This document shows positions 32,461 to 42,230 of a stretch of 64,000 nucleotides of DNA, piece after piece. Under the pieces are notes generated by a model. It was given only the letters and a program-made list of their open reading frames with translations, was not told the DNA's origin and did no database searches. Both the position numbers and the translations under genes were made by a program. Positions within the stretch are counted from its first letter, which is position 1, and each line of letters begins with the position of its first letter. Origin of the DNA: Pythium myriotylum (Eukaryota > Oomycota > Peronosporomycetes > Pythiales > Pythiaceae); the NCBI GenBank assembly GCA_023091665.1, contig JALJCQ010000003.1, positions 1,612,001 to 1,676,000 on the forward strand, given 5' to 3'.

Positions 32461-34035
32461 ATGGAAACTCGCGTCGCGACGTTCGCTCTTGTTCTCCTCG
32501 TCGCCATCGCCGACTCGGTCGCCGCCGCCGCGATCACGGTGCCCCTCACATGGGTCGATCGCCAGGCATACGTCGCCAACTTCACGATCGACGGTGCGGC
32601 TCGGCCGTTACAGGTGGGGACGATCTACTCGACGGTGTGGGTCACGTGCAAGTCGACCGACGCCGGCATCTGCTCGCCTGGCATGTGCGACTGGCGAGTG
32701 GAGACCGAGACGTCGCTGCACTGCGCGACGATCCGAAATGTCACGCTGTCTGTCGGAGAGAACGAGACGCTAGCGGAATTTCCGCTACGAGTGGCCCAGT
32801 ATCACGAGCTTCTGGCGTCGGAGAACAGGTCTATGTCCAGCTCAGGCGAAGACGCCACGTATCCATTTCTCCGGTCTGATTACTCGAAGGACCAGCCTCC
32901 GCTCGTGTCAGGGTCGCATGGGAGTATCGGACTTGGTCGTGGTGTCGCAATTACAGATGCGGCACCGTCGAGCAGGTCGATGATCGACATCTTCCAGAAC
33001 TTTTCGCTGTATCTCTCGACAGACCAGGGTGGCGTTGGGTCGTTCTTGTGCATCGGCGGTGACCAAGCCTTCGATACGAGTCTCCAAATTGCAAGCGGAT
33101 GGACTGGCCGATACTCGCTGTCAGTGCGATCCCCGCCATCCCACGAACTCAGCGAGGAGTACCACGTGAACCGTTGGGATATTGGTCTCGCTGCCGTTCG
33201 ATTTGGTGACGCAACGCCTCTTTATCCTCGCACATACGAGAGTTGGGAGGACCCTGGCACCGATGTATCGGCCGCACTGTCGCTTAATCACGCTGTGATC
33301 GAGATGCCACAAGCTGTTCTTCAGCGATTCTACGACGCCTACTTGACCTCATGTTCGTTGGGAAAGAACAAAATCGGCAATACCTTTTACAAGTGCGCGG
33401 CGTCTGTGATGGAAAAGTTGCCTCGTGTTGGACTATACGTGGAATCAAAAGTCTTCTACTTGGACCCTGTCGATGTCGAACTTGGTATGAGTGATCACAA
33501 CACCCATTGGGTTCTCGGTGCCCCATTCCTTCGCAAATTCCCATCGCACTTCAGCTTAACAACGCTGAGCATCACTCTGTTTTGCAAAGTCGGCTCCACG
33601 TGCCGTTCTCAACCTGTGGGATCCTACCAACGCGAGGCCGTGAATATGGCAGCCACACCGAGTCCCACTCCAGTACCAACAAACGAGAGCCACTGGCCAG
33701 GGACTACCCACTTATCCACGCAGCAAAGGTCTGCGTTCTTGGTTGCACTGTGGATGATTAAGTTCTTCGCTGCCTTGATCCTCGCTGGGACGGTTGTCCG
33801 TTTGTTCCAGAGCTGGCGAGATCGTAGACGTGGTTATCGCCGAGAGGATCTTCTTGGTGGGGATGACGGCATCAAGACAGTTGCGAGTGAGCGAGACATC
33901 GAGGAGGTCAAAGAGGAGTTACGGCGGATGGCGGCTGAAGAACAGGCTGAGAGACGACAACCGATCGGAGCTTCGTTCGATGAGGACGATCACATCGAGT
34001 ATAGGCCTATTCGGTCTCCACGAACGCCGTTGTAA
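32461..34035 (+). CDS. Membrane-anchored aspartic-protease-like protein lacking both catalytic Asp, paralogue of the 11185 gene
   Basis: 524 residues, single exon. Signal peptide TFALVLLVAIADSVAAAA; mature start TVPLTWVDRQAYVANFTIDG is closely similar to the 11185 product (TVPLAWVDKQAYVANVSIDG). The first active-site region reads VGTIYSTVW and the second SLNHAVIEMP, so neither DTG survives, in agreement with the paralogue. Core and C-lobe segments HGSIGLGRGVAIT and LGAPFLRKFPSHFSLTTLSI keep the fold, as do paired Cys. A transmembrane helix (LWMIKFFAALILAGTVV) precedes a tail with GYRREDLL, KTVASERDIEEV and a terminal RSPRTPL, again shared. The unbroken frame and preserved tail argue for function other than proteolysis, for example ligand or substrate binding, but no partner is visible. 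It lies about 1 kb upstream of transporter copy 2, same strand. Confidence 0.88.
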   Translation: METRVATFALVLLVAIADSVAAAAITVPLTWVDRQAYVANFTIDGAARPLQVGTIYSTVWVTCKSTDAGICSPGMCDWRVETETSLHCATIRNVTLSVGENETLAEFPLRVAQYHELLASENRSMSSSGEDATYPFLRSDYSKDQPPLVSGSHGSIGLGRGVAITDAAPSSRSMIDIFQNFSLYLSTDQGGVGSFLCIGGDQAFDTSLQIASGWTGRYSLSVRSPPSHELSEEYHVNRWDIGLAAVRFGDATPLYPRTYESWEDPGTDVSAALSLNHAVIEMPQAVLQRFYDAYLTSCSLGKNKIGNTFYKCAASVMEKLPRVGLYVESKVFYLDPVDVELGMSDHNTHWVLGAPFLRKFPSHFSLTTLSITLFCKVGSTCRSQPVGSYQREAVNMAATPSPTPVPTNESHWPGTTHLSTQQRSAFLVALWMIKFFAALILAGTVVRLFQSWRDRRRGYRREDLLGGDDGIKTVASERDIEEVKEELRRMAAEEQAERRQPIGASFDEDDHIEYRPIRSPRTPL

Positions 34036-34819
34036 GTGTTGTAAAACAGCTTTCACGTGAAGTTCTCTTGCTCTCCATTTCAGTGAATGTTGGAAGGCCC
34101 AACCAAGACAACGACTCAAGAATGATTGGGACCCAGCGCATGGCAACGAGAGATACAGTGCGTATCTAGTTCATTAGATGCTGTGACCCCCCATATCGGG
34201 TAACGACGGTGCTGCCATCACGCATCTGTGCCTCCTTCGCCGAGGGCTCCGGGCACATGCCCCGTTCTGGTTGATTGCGCCGAGGGAAGACGCGATACGC
34301 CCGGAATAAACCCACCACGTGTTCGCGCATTTCGCAAATGGCTGCTTTATTAGTCTCGACTGTCGGCCTCTTGGACGACAGTCAACACGAAAAGTCCGAG
34401 TATTACCCTTCGCATCGGACCGTCATCAGAAAAACCTGCACCGTGGTAAGGACAGTCTCAGAACTGTCTTCATGTTGGTGCACGTGGCACTAGAATAGGA
34501 CAGGCCCACTGTGGGCCGATTGTGCCTTGCTTGGTGTGGTAAAGAGCCGCAATCGCCGCTGCTTTGTTTTCGCGACGTGCCGAGGAATCGAGAAAAGCGG
34601 CGTCGGCCGATGACGCCGCCATGGCAAAAACTTCAAGAGCCCGTGTTGATGCCGCGCGAGACCAACACTCTGTCCGCCATTGTCCACCAAAGTCTGACGA
34701 AAGTAGCCGCGCTCCATGTCTCACTCTACGCTTCTGCTCGCAATGTCTTCTTTATTGCAACTATAGCCGCATTCGATATGTTAGGTCGCTGCTTCAGCAT
34801 CTTCCCACATCAAGCGCCG
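34036..34819. other. Intergenic, nothing recognised
   Basis: Spacer between the pseudoprotease gene and the right inverted-repeat arm; it includes the distal promoter of transporter copy 2, which differs from that of copy 1. Short ORFs carry no recognisable domain. Confidence 0.4.
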
Positions 34820-37800
34820 GCGTCAACACGGAGATGCAGGTCGCTTTTGCTTCGCGGCCGCGTAATCCCCACGAAGACTCATCGGGCGGCTCGTGATGGA
34901 GCGGAGCGCTCACGTGCGTCGGCGGCGCGCTAAACAACGCCCACTTACCGACTTGCCGCTTGAGAAGCGAGTGGCTACAGCGCGAAGGAAGAACCCAAGT
35001 CAACGACGCCCATGGTCGCGCAGGGGGCGTCCGAGGCCAACACGGGCAGCACCGTGTCCACGCCCACGTCCATGGCGCGCAGGAACAAGTCCCCCATGCC
35101 GCTCGACCGCCGGCAGACGCTCGACTACTCGAGCGGTCAGGCTCTCATGAAGCAAGGCGCCGAAGTGCTCCACGACCAGATCTCAGCCAAGCTCGAGACG
35201 GCCATCGGCCACGCACTGCCACAAATGGAAGTGCGCTTCAAGAACCTCTCTATCACGGCTGAAGTGCTCGTCTCGAACGAGAAGAGCGAGGAGATCCTGC
35301 CCACGCTCACCAACGACGTGCTCAAGGCCTTCAGCGTCTTCTCCCGCAAGAAGCACAAGGAGACCAAGCACATCCTCAAGAACGTCAACGGTGTCTTCAA
35401 GCCAGGCACCATGACGCTCGTGCTCGGCCAGCCGGGTTCGGGCAAGTCGTCGCTGATGAAGATCCTCAGCAACCGCTTTCCGGAAAGCAAGGCCACCAAG
35501 GTCGAAGGCGAGATCCTCTACAACGGCGCTGATCGTGCTGAGGTCTCAAGGCGCGTACCACAGTTCGTCTCGTACGTGACGCAGCGTGACTACCACTTCC
35601 CGACGCTCACAGTGAAGGAGACGCTCGATTTTGCTCACGAGTGCTGCGGTGGCGAGCTCTCCAAGCACGCCGAGGAGGTTTTCGTGCAAGGTACCCCCGA
35701 GCAGAACAAGAAGGCACTCGAAGCCGCGCAGGCCTTCGTGAGGCACCTTCCTGAAGTCATCATCCAGCAGCTTGGCCTGGAGATCTGCCAGGACACTGTG
35801 GTCGGTAATGCCATGCTCCGCGGTGTCTCCGGTGGTGAACGCAAGCGTGTGACCACGGGTGAGATGCAGTTCGGTAACAAGTCGGTGATCTTCATGGACG
35901 AGATCAGTACAGGTCTCGATAGCGCCGCTGCTTACGATATTGTCAAGACGCAGCTCAGCCTGGCACGGAAGCTTCGCAAGACAGTGATCATCTCCCTCCT
36001 CCAACCTTCACCGGAGATTTTCGAGCTATTCGACTACGTCATGATCTTGAACGCAGGCCACGTGATCTACCATGGCCCGCAAGAACAATCGCTGCAATAC
36101 TTCCAGGACATGGGCTTCATTTGTCCGCCGAAGCGTGACGTTGCTGATTTCTTGCTCGACATCGGAACGAACCAACAAAAACAGTACGAGACTGGCCTTC
36201 CGCCTGGATCGAAGTATCCGCGCAAGCCTCGTGACCTGGCTGAGCTCTATGAACAGTCCACAATCCACGAAGCGATCTTGCAAGATCTCCACGCACCACA
36301 TGACCCCGAGCTCATCCGCGATCGCGAAGATTACTTTGACAACATCCCGGAGTTCCATCAGAACTTTTGGGCGAGCACGGCGACGGTGACTCGACGCCAG
36401 CTGATGATGACAGCTCGTGACACCCAGTATCTGGCAAGTCGGGCACTCATGATCGGACTCATGGGCCTCATTAACGGCACAGTGTTCTGGCAAGTTGATG
36501 CTGATCAAGTCCAAATCGTGATTGGTGTCTTGTTCCAGACGATCCTGTTCCTGTCATTTGGCCAGGCTTCCCAGGTTCCACAATTTTTTGCCTCTCGTCT
36601 CATCTTCTACAAACAGCGTGGTGCTAACTTCTACCGCACTGCGTCGTATGTATTCGCCTTCTCGGTTTGTCAGCTCCCTCTTGCTATAGCTGAGACGGTC
36701 GTGTTCGGCTCACTGATTTACTGGATGTGCGGGTTGGTATCATCCGTCTCGGCGTTCATCATCTTCGAGCTACTGATCTTGGTGACGATGATGACATTGA
36801 CCGCGTTCTTCTTCCTCGTGTCTTGTGTCGCGCCGAACTTGAACGTTGGCCAGCCGATGTCGATGCTTGTGATCACCTTCCTCGTCCTCTTCGGTGGCTT
36901 TATTGTCAGCAAGCCCGATATCCCAGACTACTTCATTTGGATCTACTGGATCAATCCGATTTCCTGGGGAATGCGCGGCTTGGCCATCAACCAATATACT
37001 GCAAGTGAGTTCGACGTCGACGTATACAACGGTATCAACTACATGGAGAAGTACGGCAAGAAGATGGGTAAGTACTCCCTGGACCTCGTGGGTCTCCAAT
37101 CGGATACAATCTGGCTGTACTTCGCCTTCGTCTACATTATCGTGGTCTACCTGATCTTCCAGCTCTTGTCGTATTTGGCACTGGAGTACTTCCGCTACGA
37201 GACACCAGAGAACATTGGTCTTGCCAACCAGAGTGATGAAGACGAAAGCTACTCGACAACGACAAGCCCAAGCAGTGCTTCTGACTACGCACTGGTGCAG
37301 ACCCCACGTGGTGAGGGAGCGGCCTTCACGCTAGACGTGCAGAGGTCCTCTCGCAAGTCAACTCCGGTCACGCTAGCATTTAAGGACTTGTGGTACACGG
37401 TGCCGAACCCCCACAACCCCAAGGAAGGTCTCGACTTGTTGAAGGGTATCAGCGGCTACGCACTACCAGGTAGTATTACGGCTCTCATGGGAAGTTCTGG
37501 CGCTGGTAAGACGACCTTGATGGACGTGATCGCTGGCCGCAAGACAGGCGGAAAGATCCAGGGTCAAATTCTTCTGAATGGTTACGAGGCGACGCCGCTT
37601 GCAATCCAGCGTAGTACTGGTTACTGCGAACAGATGGATATCCATTGCGAATCCGCTACGTTCCGCGAAGCGTTGACATTCAGTGCCTTCCTTCGTCAGA
37701 GTGAAGATATCCCTGCCAGCGAGAAGTACGACTCTGTGGAAGAATGCTTGGACCTGCTGGATCTGCGCCCTATCGCCGACAAGATCATTCGCGGTAGCTC

Positions 37801-39230
37801 CGTTGAGCAGATGAAGCGTCTTACCATCGGTGTTGAGTTGGCGGCCCAGCCGAGTGTGATTTTCTTGGATGAACCGACCAGTGGTCTCGATGCTCGCTCT
37901 GCGAAGATGATCATGGATAGCGTACGCAAGGTCGCAAACACTGGTCGCACGGTCGTGTGTACGATCCACCAGCCGTCGCTTGAGGTTTTCCATGTGTTCG
38001 ATAGCTTGCTGCTTCTGAAGCGCGGAGGATACACAGTCTACTTTGGTGATCTCGGAAAGAACGCCTCGGAGCTAGTGAACTACTTGCAGGCGATCGATGG
38101 GGTCGAGCCACTTGAAGAAGGTTACAACCCAGCCACATGGATGCTTGAGGTCATCGGTGCCGGTGTGGGCAACTCGGCCGGCCAGAACACCGATTTTGTG
38201 GAGATTTTCAACAACAGCGAAAAGAAGGCGTTGCTCGAGCACAACTTGGCCCAAGAAGGTATGACACGACCAGCACCAGGAGCTTCCCCGCTCGGTTTCC
38301 AGAAGAAGCGCGCGGCTTCCAACTCGACACAGGCCAAGTTCGTCATCACCCGCTTCTTCAACATGTACTGGCGTACGTCCTCGTACAACTTGACCCGCAT
38401 CGGTATCTGCCTGTTCCTCAGCATTGTCTTCGCCCTCACTTTCTCGAGTGTGACCTACTCGACTTACAGCGGCATCAACAGCGGTCTCGGCATGGTCTTC
38501 ATGACTTCGCTGCTTGTCAGCATGGTTTCGTTCCAAGGTGTTATCCCGATGATTGGTGACGAGCGAGCTTCCTACTACCGTGAGCGTGCTTGCCAGACTT
38601 ACAACGCGTTCTGGTACTTCGTCGGCTATTTCTTGGTCGAGATCCCATACGTGTTCGGAAGCATCCTGATCTTCGTGGCGATCCTTTTCCCGTCGGTCGG
38701 CTTCAGCGGTGCACACGACTTCTTCATCTACTGGCTCGTCCTCAGCATGTTCGTCCTCTTCATGGTGTACACCGGTATCTTCTTATCTCTCGCGATGCCG
38801 AGCGTGGAGATTGCCGTGGTCATCGGTGTGTTGTTCGTGTCAATCTTCGTGCTTGTCATGGGCTTCAACCCTCCGAAGGCGGCATTGCCTCACGCATACA
38901 GCTGGCTCTACCAGCTCACACCACACCGTTATGTCTTTGAGGCGTTATCAACGACAGTCTTCGGCAACTGCGGCTCCGACAAGAGTCGTGTCGGCTGCAA
39001 GGTTTTGACGAACGCACCACCGACGGTCAAGGAAGGATCGACGGTCGAGGCATTCCTGAAGGACACGTACGCGATGAGCTACGACAACCTTTGGCGGGAC
39101 TTCGGCATCCTCGCAGGCGCGGCAGCTCTCTTCGCGGTGCTCTCTCTCGTGGCTGTGCGCTACGTGAACCACCAGAAGCGCTAAGCTGCCGCCCTGACGA
39201 TCGAAGCCTCGGTGACCGCATTCCTGCATT
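34820..39230. repeat. Right arm of the 4.4-kb inverted duplication (PDR transporter gene)
   Basis: Reverse-complement counterpart of 12976-17386 (coordinates sum to 52206). The match begins at GCGTCAACACGGAGATGC and ends after GGTGACCGCATTCCTGCATTC, about 46 bases past the stop codon. Confidence 0.9.
35012..39184 (+). CDS. Full-size PDR-type ABC transporter (ABCG), copy 2
   Basis: 1390 residues, same domain order and motifs as the copy at 13022: K145 in GQPGSGKSS, VSGGERKRVT, IFMDEISTGLD, K833 in GSSGAGKTT, IFLDEPTSGLD and IHQPS are all intact, so both copies should be functional. Differences from copy 1 are clustered: a group around residues 310-430 (for example DLHAPHD for DLHSPHD, SAAAYDI for SAATYDI), two in the first membrane helices (RDTQYLASRALMIGL for RDTPYLASRALMIIL) and eight in the linker before NBD2 (PRGEGAAFTLDVQRSSRK). 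Long identical blocks at both ends and through TMD1 and TMD2 suggest recent origin or continuing gene conversion. The promoter beyond about 190 bp is different, so regulation may differ even though the proteins hardly do. Confidence 0.95.
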   Translation: MVAQGASEANTGSTVSTPTSMARRNKSPMPLDRRQTLDYSSGQALMKQGAEVLHDQISAKLETAIGHALPQMEVRFKNLSITAEVLVSNEKSEEILPTLTNDVLKAFSVFSRKKHKETKHILKNVNGVFKPGTMTLVLGQPGSGKSSLMKILSNRFPESKATKVEGEILYNGADRAEVSRRVPQFVSYVTQRDYHFPTLTVKETLDFAHECCGGELSKHAEEVFVQGTPEQNKKALEAAQAFVRHLPEVIIQQLGLEICQDTVVGNAMLRGVSGGERKRVTTGEMQFGNKSVIFMDEISTGLDSAAAYDIVKTQLSLARKLRKTVIISLLQPSPEIFELFDYVMILNAGHVIYHGPQEQSLQYFQDMGFICPPKRDVADFLLDIGTNQQKQYETGLPPGSKYPRKPRDLAELYEQSTIHEAILQDLHAPHDPELIRDREDYFDNIPEFHQNFWASTATVTRRQLMMTARDTQYLASRALMIGLMGLINGTVFWQVDADQVQIVIGVLFQTILFLSFGQASQVPQFFASRLIFYKQRGANFYRTASYVFAFSVCQLPLAIAETVVFGSLIYWMCGLVSSVSAFIIFELLILVTMMTLTAFFFLVSCVAPNLNVGQPMSMLVITFLVLFGGFIVSKPDIPDYFIWIYWINPISWGMRGLAINQYTASEFDVDVYNGINYMEKYGKKMGKYSLDLVGLQSDTIWLYFAFVYIIVVYLIFQLLSYLALEYFRYETPENIGLANQSDEDESYSTTTSPSSASDYALVQTPRGEGAAFTLDVQRSSRKSTPVTLAFKDLWYTVPNPHNPKEGLDLLKGISGYALPGSITALMGSSGAGKTTLMDVIAGRKTGGKIQGQILLNGYEATPLAIQRSTGYCEQMDIHCESATFREALTFSAFLRQSEDIPASEKYDSVEECLDLLDLRPIADKIIRGSSVEQMKRLTIGVELAAQPSVIFLDEPTSGLDARSAKMIMDSVRKVANTGRTVVCTIHQPSLEVFHVFDSLLLLKRGGYTVYFGDLGKNASELVNYLQAIDGVEPLEEGYNPATWMLEVIGAGVGNSAGQNTDFVEIFNNSEKKALLEHNLAQEGMTRPAPGASPLGFQKKRAASNSTQAKFVITRFFNMYWRTSSYNLTRIGICLFLSIVFALTFSSVTYSTYSGINSGLGMVFMTSLLVSMVSFQGVIPMIGDERASYYRERACQTYNAFWYFVGYFLVEIPYVFGSILIFVAILFPSVGFSGAHDFFIYWLVLSMFVLFMVYTGIFLSLAMPSVEIAVVIGVLFVSIFVLVMGFNPPKAALPHAYSWLYQLTPHRYVFEALSTTVFGNCGSDKSRVGCKVLTNAPPTVKEGSTVEAFLKDTYAMSYDNLWRDFGILAGAAALFAVLSLVAVRYVNHQKR

Positions 39231-40579
39231 CAATAAACTGCCTTCTGTGCATACTCATTAATATAGGCTTGTGAATAGGAACAGAGATTTGTCTTTCTTA
39301 TGTCTTCACGAACAACGTACCTGGTCGGCCACTGACAACAATGAATTCTTGTCAACGAGACACCTGTTGACCAATCTTTAGTTGAGAGAAGGCTGCAACC
39401 AAGTAAGCGCCTTTTGTCGGGAAGCCATGTCGTCGCCTCAAGCAAATCCGGACTTTTCATTGGTTAAAATATGGAGGAAGGCCCCAATCGAATCGTTTTG
39501 GGGAAGCGTTCTTGAATCGAATCGATGATTATTCAGCCAACCAAAGCACCATATTTCAAAAGACCAAACCGCTCATGCATCAATTTCCTTTTTCTGATTG
39601 GCCTAAAATAAAATCTAATCCATTCGAATGTCTTCTGACAAAAGCTGGCGTTGCCTGAGTCGTTTTCCTCACGGTTAAAATCACTCACAAAATGAGCAGA
39701 GTTCACAATCTTTTTGTCGATAGCCCCATAGTGAAGCGGAGGGGACTATCTCCCGAGTGCTACACCACAAGAGATACCTGTGTCGAGGCATTTTTGAGGT
39801 TTTGGGCTCTTTCCTGTGTTTTTGTTGCCTAGTCGGGCGCTGGAACTGGTGAGAACCAGGCTAGATCGCGTTGAAGACAAGGTTTTTCGCATGACCAACT
39901 CAAGGTTGCGCCATGCCATGAAGCAATTTGAGAGATCTCATTGAGACCCCTGCGGGTGACGACGAGACCGGTGCGAAAACGGCCATCATTGTCTATTCAG
40001 GGAAGTCTTTCAGTGGACACACTCACGCCATTCCCTTAATTGAAAACTTTTGTTTTCCCCCACAACCATGACCTCCAGTGAAAAACCTCCCGCGTAGCGG
40101 GTGGCGACGGCTAGTTATGACAGGTATTTGATAAAGTGGGCTCCCTCAAACGGTGTTCTTGGCCCATGCCATTGACATTATTGTGTCGATAGATGCCGCC
40201 GGTTCCGCCCACAAACTCAGAGCATCAACCCACTCTCTTCAACACAGGGGACACACACCATCGCCACTTTTACATACAATCGGTATAACTTCCCACCAAT
40301 CTGATTAGGGATACGAAACTGCAACATCGCAGACGGACAGTTTCGACTATCCACGTGACATTTGCTGTTGAGTGCATTCTGTGGTGGAAGAAGAGTTTCT
40401 CTTGGTCACCAAAGCAGAGAAGCATGGAGTCAATACGATTCGACTCGCATCGTGTGCAACGTGCTCGATGCAACACAAGGTCAAATACTGAAGTACATTG
40501 TACATTGCATTCACACCGATTGGGATATGTTGCGAACCTCACCTGAGAATACTGCTTATGATGAAGAGGGTTCTCGATT
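39231..40579. other. 1.35-kb AT-richer, gene-free stretch
   Basis: No supported gene. It includes a small hairpin, CCCGCGTAGCGGG (near 40089-40101), inside a block (about 39900-40140) that reads like remnant repeat sequence, but I cannot assign it to a known element and saw no terminal repeats. Confidence 0.45.
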
Positions 40580-41449
40580 GCCCCGATGTCGTGATGCGCT
40601 CAACTTATCAGTCATCGTTCCTCACCCTCTGCCTGTCGTCGACGGCCGAGCTCGTGTCGAAGGCAAGCTCATTCTCCAACTCTCTCTCTCTACGACACAT
40701 ACCCCCACCGCCATGAAGGCCTTCGCTGCTCTCGCCGTCGCTTCCGTAGCTCTCGCAGACGCCGCATCGGTCATCAAGCCACTCATTCTTGGAGGCACCG
40801 AAGTACCAATCGCCACATCACAGTTCGTCGCTGGTGTTCGAGAGTCACCAGAGAGCAGCAGCTTCTGCGGCGGCTCGCTGATCCACCCGAAATGGGTTCT
40901 CACGGCTGCGCATTGCGTTGGCAATATTGGATATGTGAACGTCGGTACTCACTACCTGAACGGAACTGCGGACGGGACCGTTGCGAAGGTCGTCCGACAG
41001 ATCGTTCATCCGGATTACATTGCGCCGACGCTCGGGAACGACTTCGCGTTGTTGGAACTTGAAAACGAGGTACCATACACACCTGTGAAGCTCGCCAACC
41101 CGGACGGTTCCGATGAGCCCGTCAACGCGACCGCGACTGCACTTGGATGGGGTCAGACGACGTACCGTGGCGAGAAGTCACCAGTGCTTCTCCAAGTGAA
41201 CCTCAACATTGTGTCCAGGGAAGACTGTGAGTTCTACATCTATGTGTACGATTCAATGATCTGCGCTGGAGGCAAATGGCAAGAGGACACGTGTCAGGGC
41301 GACTCTGGTGGCCCGCTCATTATCAACAAGAACGGCACGCCAACACTCATTGGGGTCGTCAGTTTCGGGCAAGGATGTGGGTTTCTCGCTCCTGGGGCGT
41401 ACGCTCGTGTGTCGGTGGGTCGAACGTTCATCGATCAATACGTCTCGCA
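40580..41449. repeat. Left arm of the serine-protease inverted duplication 1
   Basis: Pairs with 45091-45960 in reverse complement (coordinates sum to about 86540 over most of the arm), covering promoter and coding region, with scattered substitutions and a net 10-base indel near the gene end. It is older than the 42231/47538 duplication, which is nearly identical. Confidence 0.85.
40667..40681 (+). promoter_or_regulatory. Oomycete core promoter/transcription start motif
   Basis: GCTCATTCTCCAACT matches GCTCATTYYNCAWTT at all but one position of its shared part, and lies 46 bases before the protease ATG. The following CT-rich leader is shared with the mirrored gene at 45827. Confidence 0.65.
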
Positions 41450-41456
41450 GGTCTAA
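40713..41456 (+). CDS. Secreted trypsin-like serine protease (S1A), oomycete glucanase-inhibitor-protein-like family
   Basis: 247 residues. Signal peptide KAFAALAVASVALADAAS, short pro-segment, mature N-terminus ILGGTEVP. Triad complete: His in VLTAAHC, Asp in GNDFALLELE, Ser in CQGDSGGP. Asp occupies the S1 position six residues before Ser (EDTCQGDS), so trypsin-like specificity (Arg/Lys) is expected. The residues before ILGG are IKPL, not Arg/Lys, so activation is not by classical tryptic cleavage. Related oomycete proteins include enzymatically dead glucanase inhibitor proteins that bind host endoglucanases; this one keeps its triad and could be a protease. The upstream in-frame extension beginning near 40362 lacks a signal peptide and is not used. 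Paralogue of the minus-strand gene at 45084-45827. Confidence 0.92.
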   Translation: MKAFAALAVASVALADAASVIKPLILGGTEVPIATSQFVAGVRESPESSSFCGGSLIHPKWVLTAAHCVGNIGYVNVGTHYLNGTADGTVAKVVRQIVHPDYIAPTLGNDFALLELENEVPYTPVKLANPDGSDEPVNATATALGWGQTTYRGEKSPVLLQVNLNIVSREDCEFYIYVYDSMICAGGKWQEDTCQGDSGGPLIINKNGTPTLIGVVSFGQGCGFLAPGAYARVSVGRTFIDQYVSQV

Positions 41457-42230
41457 ATGAAAGAAATTCATCCGCACGAAAAAAATAGTCCGGCAGCTGC
41501 CTAGGAGTGTTATTGTCGAATAATTTTGCGCAAACGCCGTTATACCAGCCGTCTGCTTTGTTGGAGGTTTCGTCGTCTAGGCTTGCGTTACTCGAAGACT
41601 TCGGATTTACTGAACGACTCTCCCCACCCTTCACTGCGCACACCACAGCTGCACAAGAGTCAGCTTGGGAGGCGTGGAGACAGCACGAGCTGGTGGTCAT
41701 ACAGAGTAACACTCCGCCGGTGCAATTCGGACACTCGGGAGGAAATTTGGAGTCACGAACGCGCGAGGGTGACGTTTTGGGCCTACCGGTGGCGACGTTT
41801 GGAACGAAGTGCAACGGGTCAACACTCTGCTGCTGCGATCTAACTCATACGCGAATTCCGAATTCTCTAACTTGAATTGCCGATCGGCTGATTCTCGAAA
41901 TTCGTTGCGATGCAGGCAATATCGGCAGCAGGCGATCAATCACCGTTGATGACACTCGCACGATTGTTGATTATGTTCGAGTGATCATTGCCAGCATACC
42001 TCTGGTACTCTTATCGATCCGGCGGGAAAGACTAATAATCTGATCTCGACGCCCGTTATGACTGCCGCATCATACCGGTACTCTGTTATCTGGCTTGTAC
42101 ATAAATCTTACTTGGTTGCTGGCCACACATTCCCAATGAAGATCTACAGCGGTTCTTTGCAACGGCTTCACAACTGCCCTCGGTTCTTCGGAAGAACCGA
42201 GGTCATAAAAGTTCTTCCATCAGAATTGGG
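41457..42230. other. Intergenic, with a palindrome near its right end
   Basis: No supported gene. A 122-residue plus ORF (41507-41875) and overlapping minus ORFs show no recognisable domain. The right end carries the perfect palindrome at 42178-42202. Confidence 0.45.
42178..42202. repeat. Perfect 12-bp-arm palindrome with one-base centre
   Basis: Arms 42178-42189 and 42191-42202 (core TCGGTTCTTC / GAAGAACCGA) around a single G. It lies about 30 bp outside the left end of the inverted duplication that starts at 42231. Confidence 0.85.

Noticed and set aside
39880..40140. Possible LTR or DNA-transposon remnant with a CCCGCGTAGCGGG hairpin
   Set aside because: I found no paired terminal repeats, target-site duplication or protein remnant in the window.
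41507..41875. 122-residue plus-strand ORF
   Set aside because: No homology or signal peptide recognised and a comparable ORF exists on the opposite strand; coding status not supported.
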